Origin: Bacteroidales bacterium UBA1309
GTDB taxonomy: Bacteria > Bacteroidota > Bacteroidia > Bacteroidales > Dysgonomonadaceae
Direction: 5' to 3'
Length of the DNA: 64,000 nt
NCBI GenBank assembly: GCA_002307185.1
Contig: DBTT01000053.1
Location: forward strand, 32,570 to 96,569
Below, piece by piece: positions 7,355 through 16,197 of this stretch. The notes below the pieces were generated by a model, which saw only the letters and a list, made by a program, of their open reading frames with translations, made no database searches and was not told where the DNA came from. The position numbers and the translations under genes are program-made. Numbering within the stretch: position 1 is the first letter of the stretch; each line of letters begins with the position of its first letter.

Positions 7355-8881
7355 AGATGGTCGTAAATCTTTAAATTCTACTCTTTTGCTGTTTTTTTTT
7401 TGGAAATAAAATAAATTCCCTGCAAAAGTAAAAAAATAAACAATGCTAAAATCTTTTTTTTACAAATAACGCAGGCTTGAAGGTAGCTCGTCAATTAGGC
7501 ACCTGCTTCTGTACTTGGAAAAAGAACTGATGAATAAATGAGAAGGCGTATAACGAAATTATTATTCGGTATTGGGAATGGTCTTTAGTGTTTGGATACC
7601 TCAAGATTCGTTGCGATTTTTCTTATCCTATTTTCGTGATTTTGTTGTTAAATATGCTTAATTTTTATATCTGTATTCATTTTGGTGTTTTTTCAATAAT
7701 ATAACAAATTGAAGGGTTTTCTTAAATTTTATTTCTTGTTCGAGAGAAAATCCATCGGTTAAATTGTTTAAAAATATCTCATACCTTCAATTTTTTATTG
7801 GAATTTAATTTAACTTCGCAATAGTTATAAGAAGTGTTCAATTCTTTAAATGACACTATTTTGCAAGCTACTTTACCCACATATCAGCCTTTCACTTATT
7901 CCTCTTTTCTGAGAGTATTTTGCTTTGTAATGTTGGTACACAATCTATTTGATTCTTCTTTTAGACTTTTCTTGACACATCCGCAACAAAGAGGCGATTG
8001 TATGTATAATCCTCTTTTTTCGAAAAAACAAAGGCTATCGTTTTTTGATATTAAAGCGGAAGTTCAATCGAGATTATCGAGAAGTCTCTTTGTGTATTTT
8101 TCACGTATCATAGTGCAGTCCTCTGATGAATGTAGGATGGAAGGCAAAATGCCTGATCGTTTTGCAACGCAATATGCCAGACACCTTTCATTAAATTTAT
8201 TTTTAATATTTATATTGTTGGTTACGTTTTTCAAAAAAGATTTTACTGCATTTCTTGTATTCAACAATACAAATCCTATTCAAAGAAAGTCTCTTCTGGG
8301 TATCTTTCCCCTTTTCTTAACTCAATCTTCTTATAGCGCATTTCTTCGGATGCGCTATAAAACTGCAAAATTTAATCAAATAATCTATATGTTGAACCTC
8401 ATGAGGTATTTTCTCGACTCTTCTTGTGTGTAAATTATTGATTGTAAATCGAATAGAAATAAATGTTTATTATTTCTATAATTTGCATTAGTATTGATCC
8501 AAAAGCCTTTTCGGACTGTTAAGCCCGATGAAGGTTTTTTTACTTACAGGAGGAGAATCCAATTCCATCATGAGATGGATGCCTTCTTGTTGTGTTAATA
8601 GCTCTTTTCCAACTGGAAAGTGATTCCAATTTAGTCGTCCGTGTCTTTAAAAATATTGTTGCTTATGGTCGGAATACTTTGTTACCGTATTACAAATCGT
8701 CCTTGCTTATTGTGAGATATGCAAGGATCTTTTAGTGACTCTGTTTGCCTACGACCAGTTTGTGCCGTTTGAAGGTGCCGGAAAAAGGTTATTGAAGCTG
8801 ATTTCCTAAAATTTAATAGTGGTTCTATTGCAACAATTGGAATAGCACCCGAAACAGCGAAACTGGTGACAAAGCCACACT
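7355..8881. other. 1.5-kb region without a convincing gene; probable decayed sequence
   Basis: The region is AT-rich with no recognisable protein. A plus-strand frame (7834-8433, GTG start, 199 codons) is rich in F, L and S, resembles no family and is probably fortuitous. Minus-strand bases 8488-8646 hold an open, protein-like stretch (LNWNHFPVGKELL, then SPKRLLDQY and TAA) without a start, suggesting a C-terminal gene remnant. Plus-strand bases of about 8775-8881 hold another short protein-like tail (IATIGIAPETAKLVTKPH then TAA). A perfect hairpin lies at 8331-8360. Confidence 0.5.
8331..8360. repeat. Perfect 11-bp-arm hairpin
   Basis: TTATAGCGCAT (8331-8341) and ATGCGCTATAA (8350-8360) are exact reverse complements around the 8-base loop TTCTTCGG. 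No T-run follows on either strand beyond two or three bases, so its role is unclear. Confidence 0.6.
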
Positions 8882-8912
8882 AAAAAACGGCCTGCAAATC
8901 ATTGGGGCCGTT
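8882..8912 (-). terminator. Intrinsic terminator of msrAB
   Basis: AACGGCC (8886-8892) and GGCCGTT (8906-8912) pair. On the minus strand the stem is followed by TTTTTTA. The hairpin starts 18 bases past the msrAB stop codon. Confidence 0.7.
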
Positions 8913-8930
8913 AGGTGTTTTCTTACAAAA

Positions 8931-9779
8931 TCAAAAAATCTTCTTATACGCATGGCAGTAAGGGCGTGTTCCCTTATGCTCGTAGTATTGCTGGTGATAG
9001 TCTTCGGCTTTCCAAAAAGTGGATGCTGGTTTGAGCATGGTTGCTACTTTGTAACCTTTGAATGTAAGGATGTCGATGTATTTTTCGGCAATTGCTTTTT
9101 CTTCGGGTGTGGTGTAAAAGATGCATGACAAATATTGTTCGCCGATGTCGGGTCCTTGACCATTGGCTTGCGTGAAATCGTGGGTTTCAAAAAACAACTT
9201 CACTAAATTTTCATAATTAGTCTTCGTGTCGTCGTATTCCACCTCTGTGAGTTCCAAATGTCCGGTATTGCCTTCGCACACTTGTTTATAGCTCGGATGT
9301 TCTACATGTCCACCCATAAACCCTACCGCAGTGTGCTTCACTCCATCGGCTTTCATAAAGAAATATTCCGTACCCCAGAAACATCCTGAGGCAAAATAAG
9401 CTGTTTTGATATTTTTGTTGATTGCAGGGACAAACTTCAAAGAAATGGAATTGACGCAATGGCGCGTATTTTTCTGGGTAAAGCCTTCTCCTATAAACAC
9501 ATGTCCGAGATGTCCGCCACAATTGGCACAAATGATCTCGGTGCGGCTACCATCAGCATCTGGCACACGCTTCACTGCTCCCGGAATCTCATCGTCGAAC
9601 GAAGGCCAACCGCAATGTGAGTCAAATTTGTCGGACGAATAATAGAGAGGTGCATTGCATTGCCTGCAAACATATGTCCCTTCGCGTTTGTTGTTCACAT
9701 ATTCTCCAGTATATGGGTATTCGGTACCCTTGTGTAATATGACGGCTTCTTCTTCCTTTGTTAATTTGTTGTATTTCAT
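8931..9779 (-). CDS. msrAB: Bifunctional peptide-methionine sulfoxide reductase MsrB-MsrA
   Basis: The protein repairs oxidised methionine in proteins: the N-terminal MsrB half reduces the R form, the C-terminal MsrA half the S form. MsrB features include two CxxC zinc motifs (CRQC and CANC), CGWPSF and the catalytic RHCVNS. MsrA follows with GCFWGTEYFF and ends near HAYKKIF. The frame is open to 10004, but that extension overlaps the conserved end of the upstream stress-protein gene in another frame, so I chose the ATG at 9777-9779 (MKYNKLTKEEEAV, about 282 residues). With this start it is cytoplasmic. The long form would give a signal-like N-terminus, so a secreted version is not wholly excluded. 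Confidence 0.92.
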   Translation of the reverse strand: MKYNKLTKEEEAVILHKGTEYPYTGEYVNNKREGTYVCRQCNAPLYYSSDKFDSHCGWPSFDDEIPGAVKRVPDADGSRTEIICANCGGHLGHVFIGEGFTQKNTRHCVNSISLKFVPAINKNIKTAYFASGCFWGTEYFFMKADGVKHTAVGFMGGHVEHPSYKQVCEGNTGHLELTEVEYDDTKTNYENLVKLFFETHDFTQANGQGPDIGEQYLSCIFYTTPEEKAIAEKYIDILTFKGYKVATMLKPASTFWKAEDYHQQYYEHKGTRPYCHAYKKIF

Positions 9780-9849
9780 TTTTTTATTTTCATTACTGAG
9801 GCTTTTGCTTTGTCCCAAACCCTCTGCAGTATTGATCTGTTGAGTGCCT

Positions 9850-10962
9850 TTATCCTCTGAGGACAAAGATGGGCGTGTTGGTGTGGAAGAGCATCTTGCG
9901 GGCGATGCTAGGATTAAACATCCGAGCAAAAATATTACGCTTGCTTGTCGGGATAGCCAACACATCGATCTTTTTAGCACGAATATAACGTTCGACATCT
10001 TCATTCAGTTCATTTCCATTTAAGATTCCATAATCAAATTCGATATCCGGATATTGTTTTTTGAAATAAGAATTCACGCCTTCCAGTTTTATTTCGTCCC
10101 ATGTATCTCTTTTGTTTGAAATGTGGGTCAGGAAAATTTTCGGCTTGTAAAATTTGAGGACAGATATCATCGATTCGAAAGCCAGCAAGTCGCGTTGGCT
10201 GAAATTGGTGAAAAAAGCTAGGTTTTTCACTTGGTTAAAGTTTGAGAAGTGCGTGTTTTCTGGAAGGGCAATCACGGGAGTATGTGATGCTTCAATCACT
10301 TCCGCTGTGACGCTTCCGATCAGGTCGATGTCCTTTTGGCTTTTTCCACGCGTTCCCATCACGATGATGGCTGGGTTATATTCCTTCGAAAAGCTGATGA
10401 TTTCTTCTTCCGGAAGCCCTTCGCGCAAGACGTAGGAATAGTTGATGGTTGGAAATTCACCGTCGGCAATTTTTTCATCGATTTTCTTGCAAATTGATTT
10501 GATGTCTTCCCTCACTTTTTCAATTACGGATTGAAACGCTTCCTCCTCTTTCGCCTGGTAGGTAAATACATCGGAAAAAGGCAATGCCGATGGATAAAAA
10601 GGGTTGAAATATACGTGCAGAATCTTCACTTTGGCATTCAGCACATAAGCCATGTTGAATGCGATTTGGCAAGCTTTCATCGAATAGTCGGAGAAGTCTA
10701 TCGGAACGAGTATCCGTTTGCGTCCGTCGTCCACTCTTTGTTCTTCGGCTTTGTTTCGGAAAAGATGGCGGTTCTCTACCAGATTCAGGGCATGGGGCAG
10801 GTCTGACTCTTTGATTCGGACGCGAACTCCGGCCGATACCTCCGGCTTGTCAATATTTACATTGTCGATGGTTACTCCAATGCCTTCGTTTCCCAAAACT
10901 TCCTTCAAAATTCTGGCTTTTTCATCTGTGTGAATTGCCAGAGTAACTAATCTTTCACCCAT
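9850..10962 (-). CDS. Tandem universal stress protein (UspA type) with N-terminal signal-transducing domain
   Basis: Residues 1-70 resemble the small DUF2007-type putative signal-transducing domain (VTLAIHTDEKARILKEVLGNEGI). Residues about 80-235 are a UspA domain with ILVPIDFSDYS and the ATP-binding loop MGTRGKSQ...GSVTAEV (G-x2-G-x9-G-S pattern). Residues about 240-370 are a second UspA domain that ends ARKMLFHTNTPIFVL and lacks the full nucleotide-binding loop. USP proteins modulate stress survival, often through ATP binding. It precedes msrAB in the same direction with 70 bases between the stop and the chosen msrAB start, which suggests a shared oxidative-stress context. Confidence 0.9.
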   Translation of the reverse strand: MGERLVTLAIHTDEKARILKEVLGNEGIGVTIDNVNIDKPEVSAGVRVRIKESDLPHALNLVENRHLFRNKAEEQRVDDGRKRILVPIDFSDYSMKACQIAFNMAYVLNAKVKILHVYFNPFYPSALPFSDVFTYQAKEEEAFQSVIEKVREDIKSICKKIDEKIADGEFPTINYSYVLREGLPEEEIISFSKEYNPAIIVMGTRGKSQKDIDLIGSVTAEVIEASHTPVIALPENTHFSNFNQVKNLAFFTNFSQRDLLAFESMISVLKFYKPKIFLTHISNKRDTWDEIKLEGVNSYFKKQYPDIEFDYGILNGNELNEDVERYIRAKKIDVLAIPTSKRNIFARMFNPSIARKMLFHTNTPIFVLRG

Positions 10963-11000
10963 ATCTCAATGAATTTTGAGGGTTAAACATCCTTTTTGAT

Positions 11001-11040
11001 TAACAAACCCAAGGTCTTTGCGCGGACATTGGGTTTGTTA
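11001..11040. terminator. Hairpin between the HTH gene and the stress-protein gene
   Basis: TAACAAACCCAA (11001-11012) and TTGGGTTTGTTA (11029-11040) pair over 12 bases just downstream of the HTH gene's stop. The T-run on the minus strand is weak, so termination may be inefficient. Confidence 0.5.
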
Positions 11041-11051
11041 TTATCTTTCTA

Positions 11052-11312
11052 CTACTCTACTGGAATTGGTTTGCCCAAAATGTCGAGAGCCATTTCTAAG
11101 ATAGTGGTGTCGTCGAGTGCTACAATTCCGCCCTCAGGTCCAGGTTCAATATGAACGCCACAACTTTTGCCTTTCTCATAATTGTGTCCACCAAAATAAT
11201 TTCTTACGGTTTCGTCTGTGACTCCTAATTGATCAGCTATTTTGCTTATGCTTCCATTTGGCAATGAATCTTTGATCCTACGAAGCTCATTGTATGCGAT
11301 TGTTTTAGCCAT
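11052..11312 (-). CDS. Small helix-turn-helix DNA-binding protein
   Basis: This 86-residue protein starts MAKTIAYNELRRIKDSL. Residues about 20-42 (ISKIADQLGVTDETVRNYF) form a classic helix-turn-helix. The rest contains HIEPGPEGGIVALDDTTIL and ends with a short helix. It resembles a conserved small DNA-binding protein seen across Bacteroidales. I do not know its target. It stands alone, with about 115 bases to the PAP2 gene's end upstream and a hairpin downstream. Confidence 0.75.
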   Translation of the reverse strand: MAKTIAYNELRRIKDSLPNGSISKIADQLGVTDETVRNYFGGHNYEKGKSCGVHIEPGPEGGIVALDDTTILEMALDILGKPIPVE

Positions 11313-11427
11313 AGTAGTGATAAGTTTTTAAGGTTAATACTGAATAGCGATTCATTATCCCCAAATGTAAGGATATATTTTAGTCCCACAAATTTATTTC
11401 TGACAAAAAAACTAAATAAAATCGTAA

Positions 11428-12141
11428 CTAAAATAATCGGATTATGCTTATTGCGGTAATAACCAATACTGATGCCGAAAGTGTGTAAATGAGTATATTA
11501 ACACGAAAAGATTCAAATTCACAGATCCTAGATTCAGCAGCAGTGAGACGCAGAAAACGACTCCTTGCTTTGGTATAGAGAGTGTAAACTGCCCATCCAA
11601 TCAGGCAGCCTACCATGATGCCTCCAACCACATCTGAAATGAAATGGACACCGAGGTAGATCCGTGAATAGGCGGTGATGGATGCCCAAAGGAAGATGGT
11701 AAATGTGAATAGCCGCTGGCGGAACAGTAGTGCCGCAAAGGTGGCTGCTCCGAATCCGTTTGCAGAATGTGAAGAGATAAAACCAAACTTTCCCCCGCGG
11801 TAGTTATTCACTGTGTGTACAAGGTTTTCTATTCCGGGATAATGGGTTGGGCGGACTCTTTCGCACATCGGTTTGATAATGGAAGATGCCAATTGATCGC
11901 ATAAGGTGCAAACCAAAACGATTGCCAGAACTACCAAAAGGGCTTCGATGCTTTTTGTTTTGATCGTAAATACCCCCAAAGACACAATGGCAAAGGGAAG
12001 CCAAATGACTTTACCACTGTAGATACTCATGAAAGAATCGAAGAAAGCGTTGTGCTGTCCGTTGAGCCATAAAAACAGACCGTCTTCGTACGGTATCAAG
12101 TTGTTTATCAGCTCATGAAATATGGCGCAGGGGTAAGTCAT
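11428..12141 (-). CDS. PAP2-superfamily membrane phosphatase
   Basis: This 237-residue protein has about five to six membrane segments. The three phosphatase motifs are visible: KPMCERVRP (KxxxxxxRP, near residue 90), SSHSANG (near residue 123) and SRIYLGVHFISD (SRxxxxxHxxxD, near residue 158), containing the catalytic histidines. Such enzymes hydrolyse lipid phosphates such as undecaprenyl diphosphate or phosphatidylglycerophosphate at the membrane. The substrate here cannot be set from sequence. It follows batE in the same direction after 23 bases, so it may be the last gene of the Bat transcript, although it has no known link to Bat function. Confidence 0.9.
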   Translation of the reverse strand: MTYPCAIFHELINNLIPYEDGLFLWLNGQHNAFFDSFMSIYSGKVIWLPFAIVSLGVFTIKTKSIEALLVVLAIVLVCTLCDQLASSIIKPMCERVRPTHYPGIENLVHTVNNYRGGKFGFISSHSANGFGAATFAALLFRQRLFTFTIFLWASITAYSRIYLGVHFISDVVGGIMVGCLIGWAVYTLYTKARSRFLRLTAAESRICEFESFRVNILIYTLSASVLVITAISIIRLF

Positions 12142-12164
12142 ATAAAAATATTTTAGGCTTAAAG

Positions 12165-12932
12165 CTAAATGATTTCTAATTTATCCGCTTGAATCCATCC
12201 GATGGTCCCGTTGTCGATTTCTATTTCATACCAGTCTCCGTCAGTTTTTGTGATTTTCACCTTGAGGCCGGCATGCAGATTCATCAGCACTTTGCTTTTT
12301 TCATCGGGAGAACTCACCATCTGGACGCTGGGAGCCATCACGATGGCCGTGTCTTTTCGTGTGATGTCTTGTTGCTGCAGATAAGCAAACAAATTGAATA
12401 AAAAGACAAGTACTAAGCCTACGATCCCAGAATAGAAAGCCGTTTTCTTTATCCAAATCTGTTTGCCGAAGAAAAAGAAGAAGCAACAGACAATCGTGAG
12501 CAAAAAGAAAACGATGCCAAACGCAACCCAGGTATTCGACGAACAAATATTTTCCAAGGATTCGAACCAATTCTGGATAAATATGTTCTCGGTTTTGGCT
12601 ATTTTGTCGGCATCCTCCACTTTGGTGTTCGCATACGAAATGTTGTGCCGGATATCGCTGTTTCCTGGATCGAGAAGCAAAGCTCGCTCATAGTATAGAA
12701 TCGCTTTCGCCAGTTCATCGGCGCGGAAATAAGCGTTTCCGAGATTGTAGTACAAGGCCGAAGATTCTTCCCCTAACTTTTTATGGGCATCGACCTCTTT
12801 TTCTAGTAGTTTGACCGCTTTGTCGTATTTCTTTGCCTGATAAGCTTTCACAGCTTCTGGAGATGCTGTTTGGGGATACAAACCAAATGCACTAACGAAG
12901 GCTAAAATGATTGTCAGATATATTGATTTCAT
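12165..12932 (-). CDS. batE: BatE, TPR/SH3 membrane protein of the Bat operon
   Basis: From the ATG at 12930-12932 (MKSIYLTIILAFVSAFG) the protein has about 255 residues: a signal peptide, a TPR pair (YYNLGNAYFRADELAKAILYYERALLLDPGN), two membrane helices (around residues 130-150 and 160-180) and a C-terminal bacterial SH3-like domain ending GWIQADKLEII. This matches BatE of the Bacteroides aerotolerance operon. The frame extends 14 residues further upstream, but the signal peptide starts at the chosen ATG. It lies 56 bases downstream of batD and is the last bat gene. Confidence 0.88.
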   Translation of the reverse strand: MKSIYLTIILAFVSAFGLYPQTASPEAVKAYQAKKYDKAVKLLEKEVDAHKKLGEESSALYYNLGNAYFRADELAKAILYYERALLLDPGNSDIRHNISYANTKVEDADKIAKTENIFIQNWFESLENICSSNTWVAFGIVFFLLTIVCCFFFFFGKQIWIKKTAFYSGIVGLVLVFLFNLFAYLQQQDITRKDTAIVMAPSVQMVSSPDEKSKVLMNLHAGLKVKITKTDGDWYEIEIDNGTIGWIQADKLEII

Positions 12933-12988
12933 GATGTTTATATTTTTGTTCGAAACGAAAAATCTTTCTTCCACTACCTCTCTTGTCG

Positions 12989-14833
12989 TTATTGCTTTCG
13001 TTTTGCTTTCGCTGCATTTTCCATCTTGCCAATTGCCTCCACCGTTGTTTGGTAGAGCTTGTCCATGGCATCCGTACTCTCGGCGGGCGCATAACGTGCA
13101 AATTCGCTTGTGTCGAGAATGTACATGAAATCGCTTCTCAACATGTCGTCCGCACCGTATTTTGTCAGTTCGATTTCAATGTTGTCACGGTTGAGGTTGG
13201 CTACTGGTATGGTAAGCTTGTCGCTTAAATATCCCCAAACAGCCCGTAGGATTTCTTCGTAGAAGCTAGACTTGTCTTGCCCTAGGAGGTATTTCTTCGC
13301 TAATTTCAACCGCTTGTTTGCTACTTTGTTTGCTTTTTTGTTGCGAAGAAGCACCAAATTTGCATTTTCTTTGATTTGTTTTCTGTATGCGATCGAAAAT
13401 CCGACAAACAGAAATGCTGGTAGGAGATACCACAAATAATATGTCCAGGAGTCAAACAAAAAGTCGTTGATGCTTTGGAAGGCATAGGGCTCTGTTTTCA
13501 AATAGCGAATATCTTGTTGAGCCAGGAGGTCTTTTTGATTGCCGTAGTTTGACGATGCACCGCCTTTTGCTGCATTCGGATCTTTATCTACTTTCAAAGA
13601 AAATTCTTGCGTGGATAAGGTCTTGTATGACTTGGAATGGGTGTCGAAATAAGACATCGTAACAGCCGGGATTTTATAGCTCCCTTCGTATCTTGGAATA
13701 ATTAAGTATTCGATGGTCTTGCTACCAGACAATCCGTTCTCTGTCACCTTCACGTTTTGAGTAATTTTCGGGTCGTATGATTCGATTTCGTCAGGCAGTT
13801 CAAATTCCGGGTTTTTAATCAACTTGGTATTCCCTGTTCCTGAAATGACGACTTTGATTGTGACAGCTTCGTTTGCTTTCACGTGATGCGACGTGATGGA
13901 CGATGACATCGAGAAACTGCCGACACCATTCGAGAAATTTCCAGGTTTAGGAGTTGGAAGAGATTCCACGCGTATATTGATGGGCTTGGTTGTCACCGTC
14001 TTTTTCACAGCAGTCATTTCCTCTCCAAAGAAAGAACTTACCCCCGACGGAACTTGGAATACCATCTCGATCTTTCCTTGAGGAATCACCAAATTACCGG
14101 AACGCTGCGGGAATAGCAAGGATTTCTTCAAATCTACAGCATAATAGTTTTGCCCATTGTAGTTTTCTACTCTCAACTGCTGATTTTGGGGCATATCCAC
14201 TTCTTCCACCATAAATCCTTCGAATTCGGGAAATTGCACTTGCCCAATATCCTGCACTCCCAAACGGGTATAGAACCGAAAAGTCACTAAGAATGCTTCT
14301 TGTTCGTGTACTTTTGTTTTCGAGATGATTGCACGGATGAAAGCATCATTTGGACTGATTTTTCCAGGAGTGGACGAACTGGCAACTGCCTGAGGCCGTT
14401 GAATACCTTGTTGCTGCTGTTGTTGCCTGATTTGGGAATTCTTATCTGGAGGAACAACGGTGACTCTTGCCGAATTGGAAGAATAGGTTTTTCCATTCAC
14501 CTTGATGCTTGCAGCCGGCAGGGAATAAGTTCCTTCGCTCTTTGCCTGAAGAATGTAGGTGTATGTGATGGATGATTCGGAAGAAGATTTCCCGTTGATG
14601 ATGGTTGTGCTATAACTGGAGGAAATCGAAGGTCCGTAAAGCACATCAAATCCCTTGATGCTTTCTGGAACATTCAAATCTGTTCCTTCCGTATTAATCG
14701 TGTAGGATAACCGGAATTGTTGCCCTTTCGCAACCGTAGAAGGAGCGCTGGCTCTAAAGTTAATGCTTTCGCCAAAACTGCTGAATGCACAAAACGTTAT
14801 TAAAAACAGGAATGTAAGAATTTTTCTATTCAT
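12989..14833 (-). CDS. batD: BatD, full-length aerotolerance protein
   Basis: This 614-residue protein has a signal peptide (ends SSFG), repeated extracytoplasmic beta-domains typical of BatD (NTEGTDLNVPESIKGFDVLYGPS, VIISGTGN-like segments), a membrane helix near residue 475 (YYLWYLLPAFLFVGFSIAY) and a cytoplasmic helical tail of about 120 residues. Known BatD proteins belong to the aerotolerance operon and are thought to form a membrane complex with BatA and BatB. It is preceded 29 bases upstream by a shorter homologue lacking the membrane and cytoplasmic parts. Confidence 0.9.
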   Translation of the reverse strand: MNRKILTFLFLITFCAFSSFGESINFRASAPSTVAKGQQFRLSYTINTEGTDLNVPESIKGFDVLYGPSISSSYSTTIINGKSSSESSITYTYILQAKSEGTYSLPAASIKVNGKTYSSNSARVTVVPPDKNSQIRQQQQQQGIQRPQAVASSSTPGKISPNDAFIRAIISKTKVHEQEAFLVTFRFYTRLGVQDIGQVQFPEFEGFMVEEVDMPQNQQLRVENYNGQNYYAVDLKKSLLFPQRSGNLVIPQGKIEMVFQVPSGVSSFFGEEMTAVKKTVTTKPINIRVESLPTPKPGNFSNGVGSFSMSSSITSHHVKANEAVTIKVVISGTGNTKLIKNPEFELPDEIESYDPKITQNVKVTENGLSGSKTIEYLIIPRYEGSYKIPAVTMSYFDTHSKSYKTLSTQEFSLKVDKDPNAAKGGASSNYGNQKDLLAQQDIRYLKTEPYAFQSINDFLFDSWTYYLWYLLPAFLFVGFSIAYRKQIKENANLVLLRNKKANKVANKRLKLAKKYLLGQDKSSFYEEILRAVWGYLSDKLTIPVANLNRDNIEIELTKYGADDMLRSDFMYILDTSEFARYAPAESTDAMDKLYQTTVEAIGKMENAAKAKRKQ

Positions 14834-14862
14834 TGTTTTTCTTTCACTTATATCAATAATAC

Positions 14863-16167
14863 CTATAAAATCAGCTCACCGCTTTGGGGCGAATCAATCT
14901 GTACAAATACTTCCTTCGAATTTTTATTACTATCCTTATCGACTCTCAAATTATATTCCGGGGTGGACAGGGTTTTGTAAGACTTGCTTGCGGTGTCGAA
15001 ATAAGGAATCGAAACCGAAGGAATCTTATATTCGCCTGTTTGTCTCGGGATAAACAGGTATTCAATCGTTTTTGTTCCCAAAACGTCATCATTAGTTACA
15101 TCCACATTTTGAGAAATCTGTGGCCTGTTGAAATCAAATTCGCTTGGCAATTCGAGTTCTGGCACAGGTACCCGGATTGTGTTGCCATTGCCAGAGATAA
15201 CAATTCGGATCAAAACCGGATTGTTCACCTTGGCCCGAGTTGTGGATATGGACGAACTGATGGAGAAATTTCCTGCCACATTCGAAAAACCTACGGGTTT
15301 TGGGGTAGGAATTCTACTCACTTTTACTTTTGCCGGCTTTGTCGTAAAATACTTGGTGGCCCAGACCGTTTGTTCCCCAAAGATAGTTCTAACCCCTGCC
15401 GGGATTTGAAATACCAAAGCTATCGTGCTTTCCGGTATCTCCAGAGTCCCTTTTTGTAGAGGCGTGAGAAGAATTTTCCGGAGGATAACCGTATGATAAT
15501 CTTGCCCATTGTAACTCTCTGTCTGGTATTGCAGGTTGTCCACATTCAAATTGTCCACTTGAAAGCCGTCGAAATCAGGCAAACGGGTTCTCCTAACTTC
15601 CTGTACCGCCAATTTTGTGTACAGCTTATACGTCACACCAAAGGCCTCTTGTTCGCTCACTTGGGTTTTGGAAATAATGGTCTCGATAAACGCATCTTCG
15701 TCACTTATTTTGTCGGAAGTTGATTTGGGCGAAATCTTGTTGGTTTGGTATTCATTCTCGATACTTTCTTTCCCCTTATTTCCGGAGGCCACTTTTATCT
15801 TTAGGCTATTCGAGTAGAATGTTTTACCTTCTACAACGATAGACGCCTTCGGGATGGAAAAAGTTCCTTCTTTTACAGCCTGAAGCAGGTAGGTGTATGA
15901 GTTTGAAACCTGGGTGATGGTTTTCCCTCCAACCACCGAGCTGCTATAACTGGAGGAAGTGGAAGGTCCATAAAGTGTATTGAAGCCTTCTATCTTTTGT
16001 GGGGCTTTGAAATCCTTTCCGTCGTCGTTGATCGTGAAAATGAGGCGAAATTGTTCGCCAACGGAAACCGTTTCCGGAGCTTTTGCTTCGAAAGTAATTT
16101 CCTGTCCAAAACCATGCCATGTGAATATGGTTGTAAGAAACAGTGTAGAAAATAATCTTTTGTTCAT
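14863..16167 (-). CDS. Truncated BatD paralogue, wholly extracytoplasmic
   Basis: The ATG at 16165-16167 (MNKRLFSTLFLTTIFTWHGFG) gives a 434-residue protein with a signal peptide. It aligns along its length with the extracytoplasmic part of the adjacent BatD: FNTLYGPSTSSSYSSSVV, FIETIISKTQVSEQEAF, FGEQTVW, YKIPSVSIPYFDT and SYKTLST have clear equivalents. It ends just after the last beta-domain (SPQSGELIL) and lacks the membrane helix and cytoplasmic tail. It is a tandem duplicate that has lost or never had an anchor and is probably periplasmic. It lies 30 bases downstream of batC's stop. Confidence 0.88.
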   Translation of the reverse strand: MNKRLFSTLFLTTIFTWHGFGQEITFEAKAPETVSVGEQFRLIFTINDDGKDFKAPQKIEGFNTLYGPSTSSSYSSSVVGGKTITQVSNSYTYLLQAVKEGTFSIPKASIVVEGKTFYSNSLKIKVASGNKGKESIENEYQTNKISPKSTSDKISDEDAFIETIISKTQVSEQEAFGVTYKLYTKLAVQEVRRTRLPDFDGFQVDNLNVDNLQYQTESYNGQDYHTVILRKILLTPLQKGTLEIPESTIALVFQIPAGVRTIFGEQTVWATKYFTTKPAKVKVSRIPTPKPVGFSNVAGNFSISSSISTTRAKVNNPVLIRIVISGNGNTIRVPVPELELPSEFDFNRPQISQNVDVTNDDVLGTKTIEYLFIPRQTGEYKIPSVSIPYFDTASKSYKTLSTPEYNLRVDKDSNKNSKEVFVQIDSPQSGELIL

Positions 16168-16197
16168 CTTGATACCCATTTCTTTATCAACAAATCC

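Noticed and set aside
7834..8433. 199-codon plus-strand frame with GTG start in the gene-poor region
   Set aside because: Composition is F/L/S-rich, no family resemblance, and it lies in a decayed AT-rich stretch. Probably a chance frame.
9779..10004. Long N-terminal extension of msrAB as a real secretion signal
   Set aside because: The extension overlaps the conserved end of the stress protein in another frame, and the shorter ATG gives a full enzyme. Recorded as a finding only.
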